A stretch of 64,000 nt of DNA, taken from contig CP114499.1 in the NCBI GenBank assembly GCA_027186245.1, positions 8,623,001 to 8,687,000 on the forward strand. Reading direction: 5' to 3'. Position 1 is the stretch's first letter. Each line of letters opens with the position of its first letter. The position numbers and the translations under genes were made by a program. Source of the stretch: Coriaria nepalensis (taxonomy: Eukaryota; Streptophyta; Magnoliopsida; Cucurbitales; Coriariaceae). Positions 36,050-47,664 of the stretch are shown here, in pieces. The notes under the pieces were generated by a model. That model saw only the letters and a list, made by a program, of their open reading frames with translations, did not search any database and was not told the DNA's origin.

Positions 36050-39000
36050 ATGTCTGCAATGGCCGACGATGGCTTGGCTTCTCATAGAAGAGAGCCCATA
36101 AAGTCTTCAGGTATCTTCCCTTTAATCGTTCGGCTTTTAGGAACAGAAAGGAAAATTTAAAAATGGATATAATATTCGCACTGCTTTCCCTTTTGCTGCT
36201 TCCAAGTGTAAAATCTCGCCGATCACGAGCCAAATAGTTGAAATACTTGCGGCTCAAAGAGTTTTGAGTATTGCGATTTTCTGAGTTTTAGAGGGCAGGT
36301 GCTCAATCTTTTGAATGAATTTATGATTTTCTCGTCAATTCCTAGTAACCTAACGGCGTATGAACTATGAAGCATGTTTAGGTCTAATAAAGATACAGAT
36401 ATATGAAAATTCAGTGAATTTTGTTGCAAACCTAATGAGTTATATGATTGATTTTTCGTATGAATATGGTTGAAACTGCCTTGTTCTTCTTCTGATCGGT
36501 GAGTGTAATCTCTGTTCCGCAGTTGGGAATGTTGCAGCACAAAGAAGAAGGCAAAATGCCGATACAGTGAGAAAAGAAAGAAGAGAATCCTTGGTTCGCG
36601 CAAAAAGGCTTTGCAGAGTTGGGATTAGTGGTGAAAGTGATGTGGCAGTTGATAATGAAATGATCATTGATGAAGAGCAATCTATTTTGGAAGCTCAGAC
36701 TACTTCCTCAGTGGATGAGCTCAAATCTGCTGCTGACTATCAGTATGTAAATGATAGACTCTTAAGCTAAATATTATTTGTATTTTCTATATAATTAGAT
36801 GTAATTCTAACTTATTGTTTACTTAAACCAATTTCTCAGAGGAAAAGGAGCAATGCAAAAGAGAATTGGTGCTCTTCGTGAACTTAGACGCTTGTTGTCA
36901 AGATCAGAATTCCCTCCTGTTGAAGCTGCTCTGAATGCCGGAGCTGTACCTGTACTTGTGCATTGCCTTTCATTTGGTTCCCCGGACGAACAGGTCCATA
37001 AATGTTCCTGTTTTTGTGATTTAATTGTTTTTACTTTCACGGTAGTTTTCAGATATATTTCAATATCTCAAATTTCCCTTTGCATGTGAAAGTACTATTT
37101 TCTGGATAGCCTAAGAGAAATGTTGATGAATCTTTTACATGAATATCTTCATGGTTGGGTGTGATGATTTTTATATATTATATTGCAGTTGCTTGAGGCA
37201 GCTTGGTGCCTTACAAACATTGCGGCTGGAAATCCCGAGGAAACCAAAAAGTTGTTGCCTGCATTGCCATTGCTCATTACTCATCTTGGAGGTTATATAG
37301 TGGTTTATAGATTCTTTTCATTATCGCCTGTTGCTGGAATTTATCTAGTTGAAGTGTTGAATCAATAATTGCATCTATAATGCAGAAAAAAGTACCTCTC
37401 CTGTTGCTGAACAGTGTGCATGGGCACTTGGAAATGTTGCTGGTGAAGGAATGGAGCTGAGAAAAGTATTGCTATCTCAAGGGGCCTTACTACCACTTGC
37501 AAAAATGATGCTACCAAACAAAGGCTCAACAGTTCAAACAGCTGCTTGGGCGTTGTCCAACCTCATCAAGGTTTTGAAATAACTTAGACAACCTTTCTTG
37601 TTACTTAGAAATAACTCTGCATGCTTGACTGTAGGGGCCAGATCCTAAAGCTGCCACAGAACTTATAAGAATTGATGGGGTACTGGCTGCAATTGTTCGT
37701 CACTTGAGAAAAGCGTAAGTGGGGTGTAATAACTTCAAAATAAACGACAAACCTAGGTTAATAGTGTTCAACAGGAAATTTTATTTATTTATCTTGCTAT
37801 AATGTTCCCAATCATAAGGAGACCCTACTCTCAGTAGAATAATAAATATGACACTTAGAGGAGCTCAATTCTCTATCTTCAATTTGTTGCTGGAAATGAT
37901 TATTTCATTACTCTTTTTCCTCAAATATATTATGTTCAATAGTCTGAGAATGCTTTGCATTTTCGGGTATAGGGATGATGATTTGGCAACTGAAGTAGCA
38001 TGGGTGGTTGTGTATCTCTCTGCACTTTCAAATGTTGCCACCAGTATGCTGGTGAAGAGTGATGTCCTCCAGCTAATTGTGGACAGAATGGCAAGATCGA
38101 ATAGTTTGCAACTGCTTATTCCGGTACTTTGATTTTCTTATTTCATCGATTTTTGAATCTACCTCAATATATAATAACAAGATTTCACATTTAAGTGCAT
38201 CATTATGTCAAATCTATTATAACAAGATTGCACGCTGTACTACTTGTCTTTGTTTATAATGTTAGTTCACTTAATATTGAACTTGTGTGGATCATGTAAA
38301 AGACTAGGAAGATCTTGAATTGTTTAATGTGGATTTTGTGTTATTATTGACATCATACATAGGTGCTTCGGAGTTTAGGTAACCTCGTGGCTGGTGATTC
38401 ACAAACAATTGATGCTGTCCTTGTTCCTGGAAGTGAAATTACAGGCAAGTTACTCCTCTTTACCACTTCCCAATATGTACCGCTCTTCATAAGACAACCG
38501 ACAAAATTTAATTTAGATTAGTAAATGACATTTTCAGACAAGGTAATCGAAGTTTTGGTTAAATGTCTGAGGAGCGAACACCGGGTTTTGAAGAAGGTAC
38601 TTTATCCTCTCTCTCTTGTGCGACATGAATCATAAATTTAATTGAACTCACCTTAAATCTCTATTGTATCATGTAGGAAGCATCTTGGGTGCTATCCAAC
38701 ATAGCAGCAGGTTCAGTCGAACACAAGCGGTTGATATATTCAAGCGAAGCAGTGCCCTTGCTGTTACGCCTTTTATCCTCAGCCCCATTTGACGTAAGAA
38801 AAGAAGTTGCGTACGTTTTAGGAAACCTCTGTGTTGCCTCAGCAGAAAGTGATGGAAAACCAAGCCTGATTGTGGACCACTTGGTCTCACTTGTTGGTAG
38901 AGGAATTCTTCCGAGTTTTGTTGACCTGGTTAGATCAGCAGACACTGAGGCTGCAAGACTAGGACTTCAATTCATTGAGCTGGTAAGTAAATCCGATGGT

Positions 39001-39240
39001 TCAGACTGCCACTTGCTATAAATTTATAAGGATCACTACAAAGGATCTTCTTCTAATCTTTTCTTGTGGATGAAGGTATTGAGAGGGATGCCAGATGGTG
39101 AAGGCCCAAAGCTTGTTGAACGGGAGGATGGCATCGATGCAATGGAGAGATTTCAATTCCACGAAAATGAAGACTTGAGAAATATGGCGAATGGTTTGGT
39201 GGATAAGTATTTTGGAGAGGACTATGGGTTTGATGAATAG
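36050..39240 (+). CDS. IMPA9: Importin subunit alpha-9
   Basis: Eleven exons: 36050-36110, 36523-36742, 36840-36993, 37189-37291, 37386-37570, 37635-37714, 37973-38123, 38363-38444, 38538-38596, 38677-38982 and 39076-39240. They give 521 residues, close to the Arabidopsis length. An N-terminal basic importin-beta-binding-like stretch (RRRQNADTVRKERRESLVRA) precedes armadillo repeats with the expected Trp/Asn ladder: AAWCLTNIAAG, CAWALGNVAGEG, AAWALSNLIKGPDP, VAWVVVYLSAL, EASWVLSNIAAG and VAYVLGNLCVA. The protein should bind nuclear localisation signals and carry cargo with importin beta. The fourth-repeat sequence VAWVVVYLSA departs from the usual Trp/Asn pattern, as in the IMPA9 clade. The intron at 38445-38537 has a GC donor (ACAG|GCAAGT). 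Confidence 0.94.
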
Positions 39241-39960
39241 GTGACAAGAAGAGAGAATCTATCTCCCAACACTCTCTGCCTGGTTAGAAGATGGGCTTGT
39301 ATTTTTCCAAGACGATATGTCGTTTTGCTGAATTTGATCGGTGAAGGAGATCATCTGTTTGACCTCCATCTAATTTCACTCTCCCAGGTTTGTAGGTTTC
39401 AGATATGTATAATCAGTTTCCTTTTTGTTTTGAATGGATAAAACCAGATTGTGTGTTTTGATCTGTTTATGCTGATTGCAGATGAAAAAAAACTTGCACT
39501 TGTTTGTTCAGATGTTATGTGCAGTTCTTGTTTGATTTTTTCGAGCTTGCTTTCAAGGTGGATCGATGTTATGAAATTTGAAAATAATGCAATAATTGCA
39601 ACAAATAAAATATATAATCTAAAAAACGAAAAATCTAAGAAAATAAATGGTTAGTAAAATAAAATAATTATAATAATAATAATAATTGTAATAATAATAA
39701 TAATTGTAATAATAATAATAATAATAAACTGAAAAGGGCGCGTATTTCCTTCATAAACCCTAAACCCCTCCTGCGTGATTGTAGCGAAATAGCAGTCCGA
39801 AAAACTGATTTTTTTAGGGTTCAAATATATATTGTCCGAAGATTCGAGACGACGAGAGTTGTGGCAGAGATCCACTTGTCTGCAACAATAGAGAAAGGGC
39901 CCTCCTTTCTGTTCGGCCGGGTGCATTTCGACAAGAAAAGGTTCGCCTAGGATTTCACGA
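39241..39960. other. Importin 3' flank and (AAT)n repeat
   Basis: The importin 3' UTR is followed by an interrupted (AAT/ATA)n microsatellite at about 39655-39727. A telobox-like CATAAACCCTAAACCCC follows at about 39753-39770, typical of translation-related gene promoters. Together with the coding-like sequence downstream, this suggests an old promoter. Confidence 0.4.
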
Positions 39961-39971
39961 GGTTCGAGGTA

Positions 39972-40400
39972 ATGGACATTCTTAGTTCTCTTGATTATGG
40001 GGAAGAGGAATGAATACTTGTTCTAAGCTGCAATTTTTTATTCATGTAGACGAAGAAAGAAACTGACAATGTCGTGGGGGATACGACCCTGGTCGCAAAT
40101 TATAGTTCTGAAGAAGAAGAGGAAAGATCATTGGCTGTGAAGAAGAGGAAGAGGAAGGCAGCTGCTTTTGGTAATTTTCGTCTCCTCTTATTTTTTCGTG
40201 TATCAAATCGAGGCATTCAGTCGTCTACTCTTTAGCTAAAATTTTCTCGTTCAATCTTCTTTTCTGGTGGTAGAAACGGTAGAGGGATTCAGTGTCTTTA
40301 AGGAATCAAAGTCAGTAGCTTCACATTTGGGGAATGAACAAAGTAAAAAATAAAAAAAAGGCTTATCCAAGGAGAAGAAGGAATTGTATAGGCAACTTGA
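39972..40400 (+). pseudogene. Possible decayed gene: acidic/basic nuclear-type fragment
   Basis: At 39972 an ATG opens MDILSSLDYGEEE and stops. At about 40048-40170 the frame reads TKKETDNVVGDTTLVANYSS, then a glutamate run and KKRKRKAAAFG, ending at a GT that could be a donor. A second piece at about 40275-40350 reads ETVEGFSVFKESKSVASHLG, then a stop. The upstream telobox and the acidic-then-basic pattern resemble the N-termini of nuclear RNA-processing proteins. I cannot name the parent gene. Stops between and after the pieces suggest a truncated copy. Confidence 0.35.
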
Positions 40401-41558
40401 GGTTGTTCTCTTTCTTTACGTCACTAGTTTTTCTGTGCTTGATCGTTAGAACCGTATGGTTTCTGCTTGATGCTCATTCGTTTCTTTTATTTCTTAATTT
40501 AGTGTAAGTGCAAATTTAGTGTTCTTCCGTAAGTAGTCAAATTCTTTAAGAGCTTCTCTGTAAAGCTTCCGAATGCAGAGAAGGTTTATATAACAATTGC
40601 TGGATAGCTCGGAGCTGAAGTGGATTATAAATCCAAATGGAGATTTACTCCATTTGGCCTGGTGTGAAATAATGAAGTAAAAAAATTTTGAATGATAGAG
40701 GACGAGCGATATAAATCGGATGCAAGTTTGTTCGAAAATGCTTTCCGATTGAATAAGCATCTTCCCCAGTTCATCAAAAAAAGGAAGATACTAAGTATGA
40801 AAGTATGCATTCGACGTTATATTTGTCTCCGACAAGGTATGATAATGTAATTTCCGACTGTCCTAAGAAGAATGTTATGAATTAGTTGTTTGCATTTAAA
40901 TATGTGTAACTCCGAGAAATTCGGAAGGAAATCGTTTTTACGATGAATCAATTAATTTGTATATATCTACTTAATATTAATTATAATATAATTATCGTAA
41001 ATATAGTTTATCTAATAAATTATCGTAAATTTGTTCATATCTGTAAAGTCATTCTACTTCGATCTTCAACAATAAGAGTCCATGCCCACTTTACCACTAA
41101 GCCCTCTTGTTTAGGGTTAGGTAAGTTCTCTTTTTCTCAATTCGCTTGTGATGGACGTTGCAGTTGTGAATTTTTTATTATTACCAAACATATAGTTTAG
41201 TAGACATGTGTTAAAAACGATAAACCTTTGTTTGATGTAACTCCAATCAAGCAAAAATAGTTCGCATTTGTTTGATAGAATTTTGTATTTGCATTTTTGT
41301 TGATGTGTTCCCATCCCAACAACCATTTGGTGTGCAGAAAAGCAACTCAAGAAAACAACGCCCCTCACTCTATGAATTTAACTTCAAGCAACAGCTAAAA
41401 TGAAATGAAATCAAAGTCAATAACAATCACAAAATCAAATTCATAATAAGCATTTCCTAGTACAAAATTCAAACACACAAATTCCCATCTTATAATCCTT
41501 CCCCATTAGCTAGCCCGGAAATTTTTCTCCGAGAAGGAAAGAAAGGGAAAAAGGCCAA
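40400..41558. other. Intergenic, IRX9 upstream region
   Basis: AT-rich sequence with only chance ORFs; the IRX9 5' UTR should occupy the right-hand end. Confidence 0.4.
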
Positions 41559-43251
41559 ATGGGTTTGACAGAAAGATCAAAGAAGAAAGGTCAGGTGTGG
41601 AAGAAAGCAGTTGTTCATTTCTTATTATGCTTTGTAATGGGATTCTTCACCGGCTTTGCTCCAGCCGGTAAGGCTTCAATCTTTGGCAAGTCGAATTCCA
41701 ACCCTCCAATGCTTCCTTCAAACAATTCTGAATTTTCACCTCAGCCCATTGAGGGACAGCACAAAAGAGCTCTAAATGTCAACACAAGCTTGGTAAATGA
41801 ACTTCCCTCGGTGGCTACTTCTGAGAAAGAAACTGATCGGGACGAAGAAGATCTTGTGGAAGAAACCAAATTGAGACTGAGGAAACTTGTGATCATAGTC
41901 ACTCCGACAACAAACATGGGAGATGAGTTTCAAGAAATGTTGTTAAGAAGATTAGCAAATACTTTAAGATTGGTGCCTCAACCATTGTTGTGGATTGTCT
42001 TAGAGGCTCAGAGGGATTCGAATAAGGTTACTGAAATGCTTAGGAAAACAGGGATTATGTATAGGCATTTGGTGTTCAAGAAGAATTTTACAGACCGGGA
42101 AGCTGAGATGAATCATCAGAGAAATGTTGCACTTAAACACATTGAGCATCATAGGCTTAGTGGCATTGTTCATTTTGCTGGACTTTCCAATGTTTATGAT
42201 CTTCGATTCTTCGACGAGCTCAGAGAAATCCAGTATGAAATCCTTCATGAATTTTTCTTTTAAATCTCAAATTGATTATTTCATTATTGCATATAAAGTA
42301 TTGGTCATATTAACGTTCCATGATCTTGATATGTACAATATCTCATATGTTTTATTAACAGTTTAACTCACACTGCAGTTTTTATCCGGCAGTTGGCTCA
42401 AAAGTAGTCCGAAAACAAGTTTTCAAACATAAACATGATCCAATGATCTAACAGCTTAAATTTTTTGAAAGATTAGATAACTTCTAAACATTCCTATGTG
42501 TGTTGGCAGGGTTTTTGGGACATGGCCAACAGCACAAGTGACAGAAAATAGGAAGAAGGTGAGGATAGAAGGTCCCGTATGTGATTCGTCGCAAGTATTA
42601 GGGTGGCATCTCCGAAAAATGAACAACCAAACACAATCTCTGGATTCCAAATCCCCCAGAATTCATGTCTCAAGCTTTGCTTTTAACAGTTCGATCCTGT
42701 GGGACCCCGAGCGATGGGGTAGAACTTCCTCCGTGCAAGATACCTCTCAGGTACACATTGATCCCCATCGATTCATATCTTTAACAGTTGAAGTTATTCC
42801 TTCTTAATGGCGAAAAAAGACCAACCCAATTCAGTTAATTATGTTATGCTGCTAATCATATTTAGACACTGGCTGGTAAGTAAGTGGGGTCTAGTTCACT
42901 ATTGTAACTGATAAGATGTTGGATAAAGTTGCTTAGTTGAGGTTTGGTCATCCTCCAATACATATTATTAGTCATTAGGCAAGTTAATGATTCAAAAAAG
43001 CAATCAATCTGTTAAAGAAAATTTTAAAAATGAAAATTTTGGAAACTTAAGCTGAATGAATTTTCTGTGATACCCAACAGAAGTCAGTCAATTTCGTGAA
43101 ACAAGTAGTACTTGAAGATGAAGACAATTTGAAGGGAATTCCATCAAAGGGTTGCTCCAAAATCATGCTATGGCGTGTGCGTTTTCTCGCCGGAATCACA
43201 CCAACCAAACAACTTCTAACTCCTCCATCAAATGCTATTCAGCCACAATAG
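41559..43251 (+). CDS. IRX9: GT43 xylan-synthesis protein IRX9
   Basis: Three exons (41559-42232, 42510-42750, 43081-43251) give 361 residues. It is a type II Golgi membrane protein: a short cytosolic tail (MGLTERSKKKGQVWKKAVVH), a membrane segment (FLLCFVMGFFTGFAPAG), a stem, then the GT43 domain from about residue 105 (RKLVIIVTPTTNMGDEFQEM, TLRLVPQPLLWIVLEAQRDS, GIMYRHLVFKKNFTDREAEM, HIEHHRLSGIVHFAGLSNVY, WPTAQVTENRKKVRIEGPVC, HVSSFAFNSSILWDPERWGR). It ends GCSKIMLWRVRF. IRX9 acts with IRX14 and IRX10 in elongating the xylan backbone of secondary walls. Where active GT43 enzymes have an acidic DDD triplet, this protein reads FAGLSNVY, as the IRX9 clade does, so it is probably a structural partner. 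Confidence 0.95.
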
Positions 43252-45084
43252 AGGAAAGCAGAAGAAGAAACAAAAAAAGTGGAGAATTTACAGCTAATTC
43301 TAATTTTGTAGCATTTTTAAAAAATTATTCTTAGGGTTATTATTTTGCTTTAATAATAATGTTACAGCTTTATAAAGTGGTGAAATGTTCTCTGATTCCT
43401 ACTGTACTTCCTTTTGCCTATTCCAAATCCACAGTGCATTAAATTAAGGGGTTAGGTTGCTTAATCTGACAAATATAATTGATAACAAGCCCTTTCTTGG
43501 GTTTGCCAGCAAACCAAGTTCCATTAATTTGGGTCCCTATTTCTATGTTACATATAAATTATGAAATAATGGGATGTTTTTTTTATAAACCATAGTAAAA
43601 GTACTTATCATAAAAGTTTCATATTTTTTTTAAATATTCTATGTTATTTATCATATTTTTCAAAAATCTCATAAAAAAAAATATATATATATATTGAGTA
43701 AAAACCAAAAGACAATGATTACTAACAGCCATCCAAAAGGTTTAACTTTATATGATTACTAAGACAAGATCACTTATAATTTATTAAATAAATATCTATC
43801 AATAATTTGCCATCCATCTTGATATTTAGTATTCCTGGGCACAAAATCATAATTTGAATATACATATTATGTAAAAATTTAGATTTTATGGGGACCCAAA
43901 CCAAACGGCGGTTTAGAAAATTAAAACGCTACTGGATTAAGCGTTTTTATGCAGCGGCAGCAAATTCTATCCGTTGGTAGAGATCAGGACGCAGTTAGTA
44001 GTTGTTACAGTCATTCTGATTAAGAAAAGAAAGAAAGAAAACGGTCTCGTGAACTTTTATTAATAGTACTGAAACCGACATTTTCAAAGACCAAGGGCAG
44101 TGGAACTGGACTGAAGTTGCAGAAGTAACGGCGGTAAATAGTGAGAAAGAGAGAGAGAGAGAGAGAGAGGGAAGAATCGGAAGAAGAGAAGAAAGTGGGA
44201 AGCATCTAAAGTAGAAAAGAAAAAGAAAACGAAGAAGGGAAATCGGAGTTTGTTAATTAACAAAAAAAAAAAAAAAAAAAAAAAAGAGTGGGTCCAGGCA
44301 GAGTGGGGTCGGATTAGCAGAACCCAGCTAATCTGTTTCATATTCCCTCTCATCATTGCAATCTTTCCCGGAAAATGTCAAGATCTGAGCGTTCTGAGGT
44401 TTTTCCCTTCCTAACAAGTTAAAGGAATGTAGCAAAGCAGAGCCTGCAGCAAACAAAGGTGGGTGAAATGAAAAAGTGCCATTCGCTGCTCTAATCCCAA
44501 TCCTCCATTTTATTTTGTTCTGTTTTCTTTTATCGAGGAGAAAAAGAAAGGACATAGATCAGTGAGTAAGGAGGAGAGAGGCCATTCTGTCAAGAGATAC
44601 AAGCTCTTCTTATTAGAGATCTACCATTTGCATTTCCACAGGGTTCTTTCTCTCTCTCTCTCTCTTTTTTCTTTGAAGCCATTTTCTTTTTTATTTGTTC
44701 TGTCATTTTTGCTTGCTTGTTGGAAAAAGAATGAATTTTGGAAAATGGGTCAAAGGTTTTGTTTGAAGTTTGTTAAATTTCAACATCTGGGTGTTGCGAA
44801 ATCTGATTGGAGGCCGCTTAATTACTGTATTGGCATCATAATTTCTGGTAGAGAGTGTGTCGGTGGAGGAAACTAGGAAGTTGGGAATTTTATGAACTTG
44901 GATTCAAAAGTTTTAAACCTTGGAAAGACGTAATCTGTGCTCCATGAGCTCAGTCATTCCAATTTTAATTGATATATCATATATGAGTGGAATTCTAATC
45001 AACTTTGTCTCGATCTGTTCTTAACACTTGAGGTGTTTGAAATTTCGAAATTTACAGAGGAGTTAGTGAAGAGGAAAGAAGGAT
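43252..45084. promoter_or_regulatory. IRX9 3' flank and IQD promoter/5' UTR
   Basis: No gene is seen. (GA)n lies at about 44150-44169, an A run of 24 at 44262-44285, and (CT)n at about 44650-44665. The last 500 bases look like the transcribed leader of the IQD gene, probably with a 5'-UTR intron. Confidence 0.4.
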
Positions 45085-46981
45085 ATGGGGAGAAAAGGAA
45101 ATTGGTTCTCTTCTGTGAAGAAAGCTCTCAGCCCAGACTCCAAAGAGAAGAAAAGCCAGGTTCAAAATGAAATCATCCTCCTTGTGAACTATAAACTTAT
45201 AGTTCAAATTTCAAAACCAAGTTCTTAACCGAATTATTGCAGGCCTCGAACTCGAACAATTCGAAGAAGAAATGGTTCGGAAAACAGAAACACCAAAGTG
45301 CCGATTCTGCATCTTTAGAGACTAATATTCAGACACTATCTCCTCCTCCTCCACCTCCTATTCCTAATCCTCAACCAGAAGAGGTCAATTCCAACTATGA
45401 CTCTAATGAGGAAAAAAACAACCATCATCCTAGTTCTACTGAAGTTGCTATCACCCATAAAGCTATTGAAGAAACTCCTTCTCAGGCCACCCCTGAGGTT
45501 ACCAAACTCCCTTCTGTGACTCGATATCCCGGAAAATCAACAGAGGAGGTGGCGGCAATCAAGATTCAGACTGCGTATCGTGGATATATGGTAAGAAATG
45601 ATTAGGATTAATAAGTAGAGTTTTCAAACTAGTTTATTATGGTTTGTTATATGATGTTATGGGTTGTTTTTAGGCGAGGAGGGCTTCAAGGGCTTTGAGA
45701 GGGCTGCTTAGGCTGAAAACACTTATGGAAGGTTCCGTTGTGAAACGGCAAGCTGTTAATACACTCAAATGTATGCAGACTCTTTCTCGGGTCCAGTCCC
45801 AAATCCGTTTTAGGAGGGTTCATATGATGGAGGAGAATCAGGCTCTTCAGAAACAACTTCTTCAGAAACATGCAAAGGAGCTTGAGAATTTGCGGGTTCA
45901 TTTCATTGATCCTTATTTTGAACTTTTATCCTCTACATCATTTGATCAACTCTTGGCGGGTTTAACTTATTTTCGTTGTTCTTTGTAACAGATGGGGGAG
46001 GAGTGGGATGATAGCTTACAATCAAAAGAACAAATTGAAGCTAATCTACTAAGCAAGTATGAGGCTTCTATGAGAAGGGAAAGAGCACTGGCATATGCAT
46101 TCAGTCATCAGGTTATTCATTTCTTCTTATATATGGTTTTAGCCTTTAGGCTGCATTCTGGCTGGCATTTGGAACTCCAGTTTGGACTTTAAAAACTTCA
46201 GTTTGACCTAACCCTTACACAATTGTTTTTTTGACAGAAAAACTTGAAAAACTCTGAGAGGTCCATAAACCCATTGTTCATGGACCCAACCAATCCGACC
46301 TGGGGCTGGAGCTGGTTGGAACGGTGGATGGCAGCACGACCTTGGGAAGCATCTCGTGGGCCCCAAGATAAAGACAATGATCATTCTTCTGTAAAGAGTA
46401 GTAGTACAAGCCGTACTGGTATTGTAGGTGACATCAGCAAATCTTACGCTCAATATCTACTCAACTGTTCTGAGACAAATTCCCCAACAGCATCCAGCCA
46501 AAAAGCAACCAACAACAACAACAACAACCACAACAACTCCACTTTCCAATCCTCATCAACTCCTGTCAAGCGAGCTTCACCGGCCGATAAGAAATTGAAG
46601 TCTCCAAGCCCGAGGGCAAGCTGGGGCACAGGCCCAAGCCCAGATGATGACTCGAAAAGTGTGACTAGTATGCAGTCCGATCGGTTTCGGAGGCATAGTG
46701 TCGGTGGGTCAACAAGTTTGAGGGACGATGAGAGTATTGCTAGCTCTCAAGCGGTTCCAACTTATATGACACCAACTCAGTCAACCAAGGCTAAGTCTAG
46801 GTTGCAAAGTCCTTTGGGGGTGGAGAAGAGTGGGACCTCAGAAAAGGGTTCGAGCGAGGTTGTTAAGAAGCGCTTGTCATATCCTCTTTCTTCACCTGCC
46901 GGGACTAGGCGGCATTCCGGCCCACCTAAGATGGAGAGCGGGTTCAAAGCGGAAAATGGTAGAAGCAATGGAGTGAGCTGA
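45085..46981 (+). CDS. IQ67-domain calmodulin-binding protein, IQD1/IQD2 type
   Basis: Five exons (45085-45159, 45243-45590, 45674-45895, 45992-46111, 46238-46981) give 502 residues. It opens MGRKGNWFSSVKKALSPDSK. The IQ67 region is at about 130-200: EEVAAIKIQTAYRGYMARRA, then RALRGLLRLKTLMEG and TLKCMQTLSRVQSQI, with the IQ-exon split inside the motif that defines this family. MGEEWDDSLQSKEQIEANLL and TNPTWGWSWLERWMAARPWE follow. The tail is Ser/Arg/Lys-rich with the DUF4005-type block VPTYMTPTQSTKAKSRLQSP. IQDs bind calmodulin and dock on microtubules or in the nucleus. The polyasparagine stretch near 46510-46535 is a likely length-variable site. Confidence 0.94.
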
Positions 46982-47664
46982 ACTGATCGATCAGCTTCTT
47001 CATAACTAAATACTGAAAGTGAAATGCAGAGTATAAAAGGAGGATAACAAAATAAAAATGCTTGATTTGAAGTTGTGAATCCAATATTTTTTCTTACAGT
47101 TTTATTATTCATCTATTGGTGTATGTTATTTTGTTTAATTGACGTTGTGATGGTTATGATTACTCTCTCCATTTGATTAATTTTTCTTTGATTTCCTCAA
47201 AATCTGTATACAAAATCATATCAAACTTCCATAGTTTCTTATTGTGAATGAATGTATGCTTTTATTTCTCTGAGCCGTGTTGCAGCTTCATTATTACTTT
47301 TCAGAAAAAGCTTAAATTTCAGATTAGACACAAACAGAATAAGGAAATCAGTGAACTGTATTAGATAATACCACAAGATTCTGAACAAACTCAGATTAAT
47401 TGCAGCCTTTTTTCTTTTCTTTTTCATCTCAGGGTAAGAACAGAGCTTCATTGTCCAAAATTTTTGGAGGAAAGCAATTAATTGAGATTCAGCGGAGGAC
47501 CAACCAGTGGTATGGTATTTACATCTAGAAGCATTTAGAAGACAGAACTGCTGCACTGGCATTTAAATTACCTAAAAAGAAAAACAATTTCGTATTTGTG
47601 TCCGATAAATCATTTACACTGTAGTAAGATCAGCAGCATTCTGGGCTTCAGATCCTTCATTTCC
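46982..47664. other. Convergent 3' flanks of IQD and hydrolase genes
   Basis: Untranslated AT-rich sequence only. Confidence 0.4.

Noticed and set aside
39053..39247. 64-residue minus-strand ORF
   Set aside because: It is the antisense shadow of the last importin alpha-9 exon.
44084..44356. 90-residue Phe-rich minus-strand ORF
   Set aside because: It is a translation of an A run and a GA microsatellite in the IQD leader.
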